Origin: Eriocheir sinensis
Lineage: Eukaryota > Arthropoda > Malacostraca > Decapoda > Varunidae
DNA: 64,000 nucleotides
Assembly (NCBI RefSeq): GCF_024679095.1
Contig: NC_066516.1
Span: 25,470,313-25,534,312 of the forward strand
Direction: 5' to 3'
Shown: piece by piece, positions 33,940-47,565 of the stretch
How positions within the stretch are numbered: the first letter of the stretch is position 1
Layout of the letters: every line of letters begins with the position of its first letter
Notes under the pieces: generated by a model
Told to the model about the DNA's origin: nothing
Database searches by the model: none
What the model saw: only the letters and a program-made list of their open reading frames with translations
Program-made: the position numbers and the translations under genes

Positions 33940-34185
33940 TCTCCAGCTGATTCTCTGCCCCTGCCCTTGTCCTCTGTCCCTGTTATTTTCTTCTGTCCTC
34001 TTGTCTTCCTCCCCTGTCCTTGTCCTCTATCCCCTGTCTCTTGTCTTCCCTCCCTGTCCTTGTCCTCTATCCTCTGAGTCTCTGACCTCTTGTTTCCTGT
34101 CCCTATCCTTGTCGTCTGTTCTCTGTTCTGTTTTCCGTCCCTGTCCTTGTCCTCTGTTCTGCGTCCTCCTTGTACTCTGTCACTG
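33940..34185. repeat. Cryptic minisatellite of ccctgtccttgtcctctgt units
   Basis: About ten diverged copies of a roughly 18-22 bp pyrimidine/GT unit. The Leu/Ser-rich open frame is an artefact of it. Confidence 0.8.
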
Positions 34186-34553
34186 CCTTTTAGAATTTAT
34201 GGAATGTACCTCTCTCACTCTGGTTGTCCATCTTTTACTAGTAAATCTGCGCACGTTCCTCTCTCATTCTTAGTCGTGATTAGAATACTATCTTCAACTT
34301 TTTTTCTTTGCTTCTTATACCATGATGCTCGTTTCCTAGCTCTCCATGTAAGAGCCTGCATCCTCTCCCTTCCTCGTTGCACGCTTCTTCATGGGTAGCG
34401 GCAGGCAGTGTGTGAGTGTTTCCCCTGATACAATGGTGTGTCTTAATCCTCTTCTTCCTCCGCGCGCCTGCCATGATGTCACTACCCGGCCATGAGGTAA
34501 AGGTGAGGGCGTTGCGTCATTCTTCCCCTTTATCCTCTCCAACCCCGTGACTT

Positions 34554-34558
<5 letters not shown>
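34186..34558. other. Spacer, no gene recognised
   Basis: Mixed sequence. No motif recognised. Confidence 0.5.

Positions 34559-34640
<82 letters not shown>
34559..34640. repeat. (TC)n microsatellite
   Basis: About 40 TC units. Confidence 0.97.
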
Positions 34641-34645
<5 letters not shown>

Positions 34646-34789
34646 TTTTTTTCCGTGTGGTAAGAAAAAAAAGCCAGACCGTAAGATAAGTAAGAAAACG
34701 GAGTAGGAAAACGGTTCGCAAAGTTTTAAGCTCATACGAAACAAGAAAAGTGTTGCCCCCCCCAAAAAAAAAGAAAAATAATGCCACAA

Positions 34790-34892
34790 ATATCTTGACC
34801 CTCCTCATCCCTTGAAAGAGTTAAAATCATGGAAAGGAGGAAATAAGTAAAAGATAATCAAAGAGGCTGTTCTGGAGGTCATCTCTCTCATT
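34790..34892 (-). mobile_element. LINE C-terminal/3' remnant
   Basis: Plus-strand text cccttgaaagagttaaaatc, then aggaggaaata, then ctgttctgga matches, with changes, the reverse complement of the LINE end at 41768-42005, which encodes Leu-Trp-Asn-Ser-Leu-Pro and then Tyr-Asp-Leu-Asn-Ser-Phe-Lys-Arg. Only this short part is recognisable. Confidence 0.5.
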
Positions 34893-35204
34893 TCGTCCGT
34901 TTTTTTTTCCACCTTCCGTCTTTTCCTTTCCCTTCCTTTTCTGTCCTTGTCTGGTGAAGGTTTGTTTATCCGTCACTCCGCGCTCAGCCTTCACGCTTGG
35001 TAATCGTCGGTGTAATTAAAGGCGCGCTGCGTGGGTGATAACATCGTGGCCAAGGCTGCATGGAGAAAGGACTGAGTTTGGGCAGATGGGTATCGTTCAG
35101 CCATGACAACTCTGGCTGCCCTTATGACCTTCCTTATTTGTGTGTCCTTGTATGTGTGTTTGACCTCTCTTTTGGCCACTCCTCTCCTCTCTCTTTACAG
35201 GAGC
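34893..35204. other. Spacer, no gene recognised
   Basis: No tandem pattern or recognised coding motif. Confidence 0.45.
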
Positions 35205-35272
35205 AGTGATTTGCGGGCTTTTATTTGTTTGTTTTTGCCCTTGAGCTGCCTCCGTTACTGTAAATAAAAGTG
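35205..35272 (+). mobile_element. LINE 3'-end remnant
   Basis: Contains ttgcccttgagctgcctcc followed by gttactgtaaataaaa, the terminal sequence of the LINE 3' end seen at 41768 and 61440 (there in reverse). A GT microsatellite follows within 10 bp. Confidence 0.55.
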
Positions 35273-35273
35273 T

Positions 35274-35279
35274 GTGTGC

Positions 35280-35338
<59 letters not shown>
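35274..35338. repeat. (GT)n microsatellite
   Basis: About 30 GT units with one CCCGT interruption near the left end. Confidence 0.96.
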
Positions 35339-35340
<2 letters not shown>

Positions 35341-35794
35341 GGGAAGAAGCTATCCCTCGCCCTCCCCACCGCCGCCTCGAACAATGGGTGTCAGTGTCCT
35401 GTAAGCAGCTGCCCCTCACACGGCATTCATATTTTATTTCCCTGCTCGTCATTTCTGGTGCGCCGTTACGTCAGCAGCAGCGGCGTGTCACCCCTCGCTA
35501 CCCGCTCCTCAGTCCGCCACCCCCCCCCGCACCTCTTCCTTCCTGCTCGTCGTCCGCCCTTCTCTTCCTGCAATAGAACATAAGCATAAATCTCTTCCAA
35601 TACTGTTTCGTCTTTGTTTTATTCTTTTTTTCAGGATAATCGTTTCTGAGCAAAGTTTACCGCCTCGCTTAAATAATTGTGCCTGTGATTTTTTTTTTCG
35701 TCAAGCAACTTTTCTCGATTTGTTTTTTAATTGCTATCCTCTTCCCCTCGCTTATTTTCTTCCATTTCCATTTTCAGTACTTGTTTTCCTATAT

Positions 35795-35910
35795 ACTCCT
35801 CCTCCTCCTCCTTCTCCTTTTCCTCCTCCTCCTCTTCCTTCTCCTCCTCCTCCTCCTCCTCCTCCTCCTCCTCCTCTCCTCTTCCTCCATGTTTCCATGT
35901 TTCCTCACAC
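35795..35910. repeat. (TCC)n microsatellite ending in a LINE-like tail
   Basis: TCC units with TTC and CTT interruptions, then ccatgtttccatgtttcc. That last text is the same 3' tail motif as the LINE at 23590-23943, and it sits against the same kind of repeat. Confidence 0.85.
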
Positions 35911-36039
35911 GTCTTTCCTGCTGCAGTCTATTTTTTAAACATTTTTCAATCTCTTTTGGTTCGGTTTTCCTTTATTTCCTTTCTACTTCACTACTCACTT
36001 CACTTCCATTTTTCCCTCATTTCACTTTTGGTCATATTT

Positions 36040-36700
36040 TTCAACTCGTCCTATATGCTAAGTTCCCTCTGCAATATTTCGGCTCCGTGGACCGTTCTAA
36101 TAAGCTACCATGATTTCTGTTTCGTTTTCACTTATGATCTTTAAATCCTCCGACTCCGCATGTGATCGTCATGTCCTTTTCTCACCTCGCCATATACGCT
36201 AAGTTCTCTCTGTAGTATCTCGATTAAGATGTTCGATCAAATAAGCTACCATGATTTAACCCCTTGTCTGCGGACCTCCTACCAGAAGACCTCACCAAGC
36301 TACAGGAGTGGAGCAAAAAGTGGCTGCTGGAAGTCAATGAAGAAAATATAAAGTCCTGCACCTTGGGAGGGGATATCCAGCACACCAGTACCACATGGGA
36401 AACACTCCACTATCCACCACAGAGGCAGAGAAAGACCTGGGAGTATATGTTATCAGGCTACCAGTGAAGGCCAAATCCGTGCCAATCGCAGCGGACGGGT
36501 TAAGTTGCCTCAATTTTCGCTTTTAATCCTTTTTCTCCGATTTGGTATGTGATGGTCATGTCATTTTTCCAACGCGCTATAAGCTAAGTTTCCCCTGCAA
36601 TATCTCGGTTGCGGCGTCGTTCCATCTGGCATGTCATCAATTCTTGTCTCGTTTTCACTTCAAATCTTGTTCTTCAACCCGCCATGTGTTCCGTACCCTC
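36040..36700. repeat. Degenerate tandem repeat, ~143-bp period, interrupted
   Basis: The block (c/t)atatgctaagttccctctgcaatatctcgg begins units near 36050, 36192 and 36580. Each unit continues with ataagctaccatgattt and tttcgttttcacttatgatc-like text. The second unit is split by the TTAA-bounded insertion at 36256-36503. Confidence 0.75.
36256..36503 (+). mobile_element. TTAA-bounded insertion carrying LINE RT sequence
   Basis: The insertion is bounded by TTAA on both sides (36256-36259 and 36500-36503). Its tips begin CCC and end GGG and share a CTGCG block (CCCCTTGTCTGCG on the left, CCCGTCCGCTGCG on the right arm read inward), as in piggyBac-like elements. The interior (36270-36490, plus) reads as a LINE RT piece: Asp-Leu-Thr-Lys-Leu-Gln-Glu-Trp-Ser-Lys-Lys-Trp-Leu-Leu, then, after a frame change, Thr-Glu-Ala-Glu-Lys-Asp-Leu-Gly-Val-Tyr. 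It splits a tandem repeat unit cleanly. It is either a non-autonomous DNA element that captured LINE sequence, or a LINE piece inserted at TTAA. Confidence 0.6.
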
Positions 36701-36811
36701 GCGTCGCCCTTTGCAATGTTCACACGTGCGGGGGCAGCAGGTCGTCGCCCTGCTCGTCTTGGTGACCCAATCGCTGCTTCCCGCGCGTGACAGGGAATGG
36801 GACCCACAATA

Positions 36812-37041
36812 CTATGGTTGGTATTATAAGACATTTTCACTTCTAACATCAACTATTTCTAAAGGTCAAAAAGGGAGGCAATCGAGTTCTAATGAGTGTT
36901 TATTGAGGTTCATGGCACAGAAGAAGGGTCAAACTACCACCAGGGTAAAGAAAACTTCTGGAAATACCCAAAAGTTCTAGGAAAGCCTTGTCAAATAGGC
37001 GAACTTAAGCGACAAAATGTTTAGTAATACGGCCCTATGAG
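36812..37041 (+). mobile_element. MITE, family M, copy 1
   Basis: About 230 bp with imperfect inverted ends (ctatggttggtattataaga at left; right end read inward cctcatagggccgtattac-like, then aaacattttg). The interior shares long blocks with the reverse complement of 44735-44958: aactatttctaaaggtc, gttctaatgagtgttt, cagaagaagggtca, actaccaccagggt and aaagccttgtcaaata. No open frame of note, so it is non-autonomous. Confidence 0.75.
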
Positions 37042-38140
<1,099 letters not shown>

Positions 38141-38289
38141 TCATGCTCATTAGTTTAAAGTATACAAAGGCTTTTCCATAATTTTTACAATCATCATCGT
38201 CACGTCATTCCTCACAATCAGCCATGCTCCTTCATTTCCTTCTTTTCTTCTTCCCTTCTTCTGTTGTTCGTTACCCTTGTACATTTTTG

Positions 38290-39535
<1,246 letters not shown>

Positions 39536-39782
39536 TTAACCCGGTAGCTGCGGGGGTCATGTTTCTTAGGTTAGGTTAGGTTAGGTTAGATTAAAGGCCC
39601 CTCTAAGCAATATAATGAGAAAGAATCATCACCCACGCAAGCCATTTTATAATATATATCAACGCATATGTGATCAGTTTATGCATCATCTATTTTGGGA
39701 GGTTTATATCATGGCAGAAATTTGGCCCATCGCTGGTACACGGTAAAGCCACAAATTTGACCCGTCGCTGCTACACGGTTAA
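39536..39782. mobile_element. piggyBac-like MITE carrying (TTAGG)4
   Basis: Bounded by TTAA at 39536-39539 and 39779-39782. The tips are inverted copies: CCCGGTAGCTGCGGGGGTCA on the left, and CCGTGTAGCAGCGACGGGTC read inward on the right. The interior has a second, subterminal copy of the right tip (catcgctggtacacggta near 39728). Near the left tip it holds four TTAGG units plus TTAGA (39566-39590). About 239 bp between the TTAAs, with no transposase frame. TTAA targets and CCC/GGG tips are diagnostic of the piggyBac superfamily. Confidence 0.75.
39566..39590 (+). repeat. (TTAGG)4 tract
   Basis: Four perfect TTAGG units and one TTAGA, inside the piggyBac-like MITE. Too short to be a telomere. 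Confidence 0.95.
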
Positions 39783-41767
39783 CTACGGCTAACTATTACT
39801 ACGGCTGGTAATCGTTACGTAGACCCGCCACACCAAGCCAGTCTTTCCTCCACAAACGAGTGAAAGTAAGACTGAACATCCTCAGATGCAGCCCAATTCT
39901 GTTCAAACGCAACAAGGCTTCCCGTGCAGCAGTTGTCACCCGTCAAGTCGTGTGAGGGAGTTTTTTTTTTATTATCACTCTTAGAACCTGTATATTTGGA
40001 ATGGTTAATGCAATAGATAAAAACTGGTTTGTGAAATATGAGGCACAGCCACGGATCCTAACTGTAGGGACGATACCTTCCCACCCTGAAGCCCTTGCCC
40101 CGCCCTGTCGACTGGTCCTGTTAGTCTGGCGTGGGGCGGCGGGCGTGGCGAGACTCCCACCCACTCACCTCCAGTAGGTCACACGTCCCCGAGGCCCAAA
40201 TCTCAAGGTCTTCATAGATCATCGAGTAGTATTATGAATAACCCAAGAGGTATCAGTGACGGTCACACACCGCCGTCGTTAGGACTGCCCCGCATAACCC
40301 CTTACTGATAAACTGGCCTTCGTCAAGAGCAAAAACCGTCAGTCACCGGCAGTCGATATTTTCGCCCATTATTCTCAGTTTTGATGTGTGTGAAGTGGTG
40401 CATTCAGTTATTCATATCTCGACTTTCTTATAGCGTTGGAAATTCATACTCGTCTCCTTACCATTGATAACAATGATGGTTCCTTAGATATCAACGATAG
40501 AGGACGAGGATACTTCTAGTTATTTCACTTAACGAAACTTAAGACGTTTCACATGATTGGCGCCTCATCCCCTTTGAGTAAGGTATGACATGAGGCACCC
40601 CAGGAGACAGCTGACTCGTTCCCCGGCGATGCTCCCACGTACCCCAGCCCTCAGTCTTCTCCTTCCGCTGCTGCTCAGGGCACCCGGACCATTAGGGCGG
40701 CAAGAAGAAAGACGTTCCCCCTTGCCCCCACTCAGTCCACTTCCCAACATAAACTGTTGCTATCAAGCCACAGAGGGAACCATATCACTGGGTGGCACAC
40801 TATAAGGTTGCAGAGAACTGTCCCGTTTTTTGTTTTTTTTTCTAGGAAAATCAGAAATTGTATCCTTATTCTTCAGGGTCGAGAGAATGTCCTTACGGGT
40901 CTCGTTGAGCATGTTTCTTAAAGAACCCATTCAGCTCTTGTCGATGTGGTATCATGGCTGTGAATTTGCCGTGTGTGTTTTTGTTGTGGTTGCTCTTGCT
41001 GTTTATATTGTAGTAGTGACTTTTGTCGTTTTTGTTGGTGCTGGTGATGCTGCTGTTGATGTTGAAGGTTTTTGGGAGGTTGGGGAACGAAACTTTGCTC
41101 CTAAATTACTCTGTAGTTATATTTTCAAATTCGTTAATATTCTTGACTTTCTCAACACAACACACGAGACTTAAATCCAGGCTCATTCAAGAAGGTCTCG
41201 ATTATCTCACGTGCGTCGCTCATCGTCGCGACGTGAGTGACGGCGCGTGGCACCTACCGTTTCCTGCCCCCTCCCTCCACATGCACCGCAGCATCCCTGA
41301 GCAAAACAAAGCCGCCGCTGGTGTTCGATTGAGTCCCACTGGTATTTCCAACAGTAACTCTGATAACGATTTGACGTCATCGGGGAAGTCAACACTTTCT
41401 TTCCTCCTCCGAGGTCATCCTCCTGCAGTCTTGCGGCGCTGCAGTGTACTTCCCAAGGATTCTTCCCCCTAATATTCTCCAGGGTAATTTTCCCCACCGC
41501 TTGCCTAACACCGTCCGTACTCCCATCTTCGCAGCGCCACCAGTGAAACCCAAGAGTGTTCAGGAAACATTGTAAGGTACTTATCAGTAAGCGTGCGGCT
41601 TCGTTTCTATATTTGTTTAGTGATCGGAAGAAAAGACAATTTAATTTATTGCCCATGCCTTTATTGTCATTTTAGGATAATATTTATACGAGGGGAATAG
41701 GAAATGTGGCAATGGTTCAGGAGGGAAGAGAAATGTTAAACTGATGAAAAGACGCATTTTTTTTTTT
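39783..41767. other. Largely unique spacer, no supported gene
   Basis: A Met at 40629 opens a frame with a signal-like start (MLPRTPALSLLLPLLLRAPG) that runs about 59 codons to 40805 without a recognised domain. GTT/GTG-rich text lies at 40960-41065. Two overlapping 149-codon frames at 41023-41656, one on each strand, match nothing I know. None is called a gene. Confidence 0.35.
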
Positions 41768-42005
41768 TTTACAACAAAGGAGGCAGCTCAAGGGCACAAA
41801 AAAAGAAAACAATAATAAAAAAAAGGCCCGCTACTCGCTGCTCCTAAAAAAAAAAAATCAAAAGAGGTGGCCGAAAGAGAGGTCAATTTCTGAAGGAGAG
41901 GTGTCCTGATACCCTTCTCTTGAAAGAGTTCAAGTCGTAGGCAGGAGGAAATACAGATGAAGGAAGACTGTTCCAGAGTTTACCAGCGTGAGGGATGCAA
42001 TGCAA
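41768..42005 (-). mobile_element. LINE 3' end (ORF2 C-terminus, UTR, A tail)
   Basis: Read on the minus strand, the fragment starts with Leu-Trp-Asn-Ser-Leu-Pro-Ser-Ser-Val-Phe-Pro-Pro and then Tyr-Asp-Leu-Asn-Ser-Phe-Lys-Arg-Arg-Val, ending in a stop. A UTR follows with aggagcagcgagtagcgggc and ttgagctgcctcctttg, then an A run (T at 41760-41771 on the plus strand). This is the extreme end of a CR1/Jockey-type LINE, and the same end recurs at 34790, 35205, 52945, 57070, 57415 and 61440. It is 5'-truncated and cannot move by itself. Confidence 0.85.
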
Positions 42006-42229
42006 TTAGATAATTCGTCTGAGATAAGGAAGTCACAAGAGAGAGTAAGAACACACTGGACTCAATGAAGGTTTCGTTTTATGCTGAAGAAAACAAAAAC
42101 AAAAGGAGATTGAAGACGCAGGACAGTTCAGGAGAGGAAGCAAAAGGCCTCTCCGAGATAAAGAAGAGACCAAGGGGAAAGGAAGAGCAACCTGGGCTCC
42201 GTGAAGCTCGTGTGCCTTCCATGTTGGGC
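42006..42229. other. Spacer, no gene recognised
   Basis: A-rich text. The minus-strand frame overlaps the LINE end but shows no domain. Confidence 0.4.
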
Positions 42230-43560
42230 GAGGTGCTGCAGCGGGCATGTAACGGGACTGGCTCACCCTCCGCCAGGCACTGCTTACCTCCGCCCCCGTC
42301 CTTTGCCATGCCCTCGCCTGCCCTTCCCTCCACCCCTGCCCGTCCTCGTCCTCCGCCATGCCCTGCCCCCACTCGGCCTGGCCTTCCCTCTTGTCCCCGG
42401 TCAGCTGCTTGCCACCTCTCTTCCTCCACCTTGCCCTGCCTACCCCTGCCTTTCCCTCCTCCCCGTCCTACTGTCCTGCCCCCTTCTAGTCCCTCTCTCT
42501 GTTCCCGGTCAGTTGCTTGCCACCCTTCTCCATCCCCTCCCTCCCCTGCTCTTCATCTCATCGCCTGCAGTCTTTGCCTCTTTTCCTGCCAGTCTCTTGT
42601 TCCTTGTCTGGCCACCTGTTGCCTCGTCCCTCAGGATAGGTCTTTTTGTGTGTTTATGTCATAGTCCCGGTGATGTGTTTCTACTCAAGGCGCCATTCCC
42701 ACCACCCTTCTCACTGTTTTTACTGCAATCCTCTTCTCCCCTCTCCTACTATACAACTTTCCCTCCTCCCTGTTTCTTTCTATCAATTCTTTATTCATCA
42801 TGCCTTTTTTTCATCATTTTTTCCATTCCTTTTTTATCTTCCTCTTCTTTCACCTCTGTCACTAGCATTCCTTCCATCCTTCTTTTCCTTCTCCTTCCTC
42901 TCTTTTTTTCCTCTTCACTCACTCGCCTCACAATCATCCCTTTCATTCTATAATCTTCCTCCTCCTTCCTTCCATCCCTGCTTTTCCTCAACTCTGTCTC
43001 TTTCTCTTGTGTATCGTTGCCTTATCCCTCCCATCAACTCTTCCTCTTCCCTCGCCCCTGTTACCATCATTCTTTCCATCCTTCTCCTTTCCTATTTCTT
43101 CCTCCTTTGTTTTCGTCCTTCCCCTCGTCTCAGTTGTCACTTTCATTTTATACTCTTCCTCCTCCTTCCGTCCTTCCTTCCTTCCTTCTTTCCTTCCTGC
43201 TTCTCATCAACTCTCCCTCTCTCACTGCCTCTGGATGTCGCTCTGCATTCCCGCCGCGCCTCGCCATCCACCGGTTTCACTCCTGGACTGTTTGCTTGCT
43301 CGCCCCAGACGGACTTTTCTCTACCAATCCGTCCGCATACCAGTCACCAGTCAGTGTTCCTTCCCTGTTCCTCGACCGGCCGGCCATTCTTTCTTTCCTT
43401 CAGAGGTGGATGGAGCAGTGTTTGTCTGAAGCAATTAGCAGATCCACCTACCTTCGGCTCTCTCTCTTTCCACTTCCACCTCCACCTCCATCCACCACCT
43501 TCCTTCCACCACCGACTAAGTTACTGAGGTGTTTGGTTGCTCCTGTTCAGCGGCCACCAA
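42230..43560. repeat. Pyrimidine-strand block with C-rich minisatellite
   Basis: C+T-dominated for about 1.3 kb. At 42390-42560 a block beginning ccggtcagctgcttgccacc recurs after about 115 bp (ccggtcagttgcttgccacc). TTCC and TCC clusters continue to 43210. Frames of 200-290 codons here are Pro/Ser/Leu-rich artefacts of base composition. Confidence 0.75.
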
Positions 43561-43574
43561 CACCAACACAAATT

Positions 43575-43740
43575 ACGACCATCACCATCACCACCACTAA
43601 CTGCAACCTCAATATCAAAATCCTAATCATGACTGACATTATTTTCATTACCATCTTTTCCAGAATTAGTCTCACCGCAACCACTGCAGCCAACACCACC
43701 ACCACTACCGCCACCACCATCACCTCCCTCTCCCCAGCCT
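43575..43740. repeat. Imperfect (CAC)n/(ACC)n tract
   Basis: CAC, ACC and ATC triplets, denser at 43575-43605 and 43690-43725. Confidence 0.7.
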
Positions 43741-43882
43741 CTACCTGTTCCTCCTCGTCGTCCTCTTTTTTCCTTCTTCACACTCCTTGGATCATATCAT
43801 TATATATTGGCGTTAAAATCACCCGCATGTATATTCCTCTTCCGACACTATAATCTTTGAGGCTCTTACGACTCTCATATAT

Positions 43883-44026
<144 letters not shown>

Positions 44027-44147
44027 CCACACGCAGCTGTGACTTCATCCTCCCCATCCCCATCCCCACCCCCGCCATCGCCACACAAACAACTCAAGAC
44101 AGGTTTCGAGGGTCGTGAGGGTAAGACTTACGTTGCGGCCCCCCAGA

Positions 44148-44330
44148 GACCGCCTGTTCTACTCATTCACCTCGCCTTGCCTCGCCACGCCTCACGCCTG
44201 ACACCACAACACGTCATCACTAAGTGTTACATGACGGTGTGTATTATCTTCAGCAGTATTTCCCGCCTATTCTACTCACTCACCTCGCCTTGCCTCACAC
44301 CTCACGCCTCTTGCCTCCTTCACTTGATGT
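44148..44330. repeat. Direct duplication, ~115-bp offset
   Basis: The block tctactcattcacctcgcc, followed by ttgcctcgccacgcctcacgcc, at about 44156 recurs in changed form at about 44270. Confidence 0.7.
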
Positions 44331-44419
44331 AAGGTTACTGCAAAATATCATTCAACTTCTTCACGGTAGATCCCGAAATTCATTCATTTACCTTTTATCT
44401 CGCCATCCATAATTTATCT

Positions 44420-44700
44420 GACCTCAACATAAAACTTTGTTGTACTTACATTTACTTCAAATCAGCTCAGTTTATTCCACCCCTCAACTATTACCCTATT
44501 TGTAAACCGCTTTTTGTCTATCTCATTCCTGAACCTGAATTTATCGAATTGGTACCCATTGCTGCTGGTTCTAACGTCTTTTTCATCGTAACTACTTTAT
44601 CAACATCACCTTTGTAAATTCCCCGAACCAATTTACACTTGGTAGGTCACGGCTCAGTGCACGTCTTCTCATTCCCAAGGCCTCCTGCTCATTTCTTCGG
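44420..44700 (-). mobile_element. LINE RT C-terminal remnant
   Basis: A minus-strand frame over about 44455-44575 reads Arg-Thr-Ser-Ser-Asn-Gly-Tyr-Gln-Phe-Asp-Lys-Phe-Arg-Phe-Arg-Asn-Glu-Ile and then FTNRVI and WNKLS before a stop. Upstream, in other frames, come Gly-Met-Arg-Arg-Arg with Leu-Ser-Arg-Asp-Leu and Leu-Val-Arg-Gly-Ile-Tyr-Lys-Gly. These are consecutive blocks at the end of a Jockey/CR1-type ORF2, so the copy is broken by at least two frameshifts. The sequence family differs from the other LINE ends in the window: it has FRFRNEI where 24240 and 32420 have a different spacer. Confidence 0.75.
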
Positions 44701-44734
44701 GCGGCTTAACTACCGCCACCTTCCCAAATATTAG

Positions 44735-44958
44735 TCATAGGATCGTATTAAAAGACATTTCGCCGCACAAGACCACATATTTGACAAGGCTTTCGTAGGA
44801 GTTGTGGGCATTTCCAGGAGTAGTTTTATGACCCTGGTGGTAGTCTGACCCTTCTTCTGTACCATGAAGAAACACTCATTAGAACCCGACTGACCCCCTC
44901 TTGGACCTTTAGAAATAGCTGATGTGATATGGCAAAGTGTCTTGTAATACCAGCCTAA
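44735..44958 (-). mobile_element. MITE, family M, copy 2
   Basis: The reverse complement aligns along its whole length to 36812-37041. Inverted ends: cataggatcgtattaaaaga at left and, read inward from the right, aggctggtattacaagacac. No coding frame. Confidence 0.78.
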
Positions 44959-45069
44959 CTTAATCTCCTTTCTTCCAACACCACCGTCTGCAAACTTAAC
45001 ACTGTAGAATTATATGAAACTCTCTTCCCTTAATTCTCCCAAAATCGTCGCGTGTGCTTTATACCCCTC

Positions 45070-45330
45070 AGTTGTACAGTACATTATCCACTAACATTTC
45101 GCACGCCTCCAACCCAAACTTTTATTTCGTCTGCATCCAAGTGTCCCTTTTACCCAACTTCCATCACGGAGTCTCTTTTCTCCCCAGCCCATTTCTCATT
45201 TTCCCATTTTCTCATCAGCCCCCAATTTCCCCTCTCTTCTGCATCACGTTTCCCTGTCTTTTCAAATATATCACCCGCCAACACTTCGCACGCCTCCATC
45301 ACAGCAAATTTACACCCAACCGGTTATGCA
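45070..45330. repeat. Spacer with a duplicated block (~190-bp offset)
   Basis: The block atttcgcacgcctcca near 45088 recurs as acttcgcacgcctcca near 45281. C+T-rich between them. No gene recognised. Confidence 0.5.
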
Positions 45331-45619
45331 AATGAAAGGAAAAAAAATGAGAGATATACTTCGGCACGCGTAGCTGATTATGCAGCTTTGCTCTTTCATG
45401 CTTCCTGACGAGCGAGTGTAAGATAATCGTGAGCAAACAGCGAGAATTAAAAATAAAAGTGGGAAGAATGTGATACTTTTGTCCTTTGGGGTCACTGCCG
45501 CCCTCAGCGCTGGTAGGGGGGTCACGGGTCACGTTCATGATCGAAACTCAAGGTTGTTCAGGTCACTTCTCGGACTGTCAAGGAGGATGCATGCCACTCC
45601 CTTCTTATTACCCTCCCCC

Positions 45620-45950
<331 letters not shown>

Positions 45951-46157
45951 CTCTCAGATCTGCAGGATCTATTACAAAAACCCGCCTTGATTTGCCTCTA
46001 CATTCCTGCCCCGTCCGCCTCACAACTCTTAGGCATAATGTTCACAAGTGGGAGGGAAGCAAAAACCTCCAGTGGAAGCTTAATGAAGTAACGGGTCGCT
46101 CATTCGTGAATGTGGGTGTTTCTCTCTCTGTTTCTTTCTTTCTCTCATTTTCACGCA

Positions 46158-46434
<277 letters not shown>

Positions 46435-46509
46435 CCACCACCGTGGCTGATGATGGGGGAAAACAGTTAGAGGATAAGGATTAGGAAAGGAAAGAGGAGG
46501 AGGAAAAGG

Positions 46510-46800
46510 AATAAGGACCCTGGGTGGTACAGCAAATAATACCATTTTCTTGTTATCTTTTTTTTCCTCTAATATTTTGCTCCCCCTTATTTTTTCACTT
46601 CACCCACTTTTCCTTCTCCCCTCCACACTTTTACTCTTTTCTTCCACCTTTCTCTTCTCCTCCTCCTCTGTCCAACACTCCTTCCTTCTCTCTTTCCTCC
46701 TTCCTCTTTTCTAACGTCTTCCTTCCCTCCCTCCTTCACCTTCCAACCTTTCTTTCACTTTCCATTTTTTCTTCCCTGATCCTCTTCTCCTCCTTCTGAT
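46510..46800. other. Pyrimidine-rich spacer
   Basis: C+T-dominated. No gene recognised. Confidence 0.5.
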
Positions 46801-46885
46801 TCTCGTTTATGATTCTCGTTAATGACTTAAGTTGCTGTTTTTGTCTATCACAACCCCATTACTAGTTACCAGATATTTGTGTCTG

Positions 46886-47487
46886 CAGGGATGGAGTGAA
46901 TACAAGAGTTGCGTATTTAATTATGAATACGAATACTTCAAATTTCTAAGATTACTAATGCGAATAGGAAAACAATGAAACACTAGGAATTCGAATGCAA
47001 ACAGGAATGCTTAATGAAAGTGTTCTTGAATGTATTCTTTAATACTTTTCTTAAAAAATACTTTGTTCGCATCCTTGAAACTTAGGCCACAAATTCACTC
47101 TCCGAATTCTATCTCTACGATTTAATCAACCCACAAGCTCAAGACAAAGCTGACAGAATGGATCTATCGTGTCAATGACAGAGTACTGAGGTCTGACTCT
47201 GAGAATGAGGACAGCCGCTCGCCCGTCCACACTCGGGACGGTAACAGACCAATTACTGACGAGTACTGGACACGTTGAGTGAGCAGAGACATACTTTTAT
47301 ACTTATCCATGCGTTCTAGCTTTAGGTAGCACTTTACAGTCAAATGAACGGTTATTCCTGATACTTAAACAGCAATTTTATTTTCCCTCCTTTTGGCTTT
47401 GACTGGCCAGTTTCTTAACTATACCTTTCGGTATTTTGTGTAGTTCAACTTGTTGTGTCTGCACCCTGAAGGGAGGCTTTGGTAGCT

Positions 47488-47565
<78 letters not shown>

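Noticed and set aside
39566..39590. Interstitial telomere from chromosome fusion
   Set aside because: Only four units, and they lie inside a TTAA-bounded MITE, which explains them better.
41023..41656. Two 149-codon frames on opposite strands
   Set aside because: Overlapping, no domain recognised, amino-acid content not convincing.
42065..43853. Frames of 200-290 codons, Pro/Ser/Leu-rich
   Set aside because: Pyrimidine-rich strand with overlapping frames open at once; no recognisable family.
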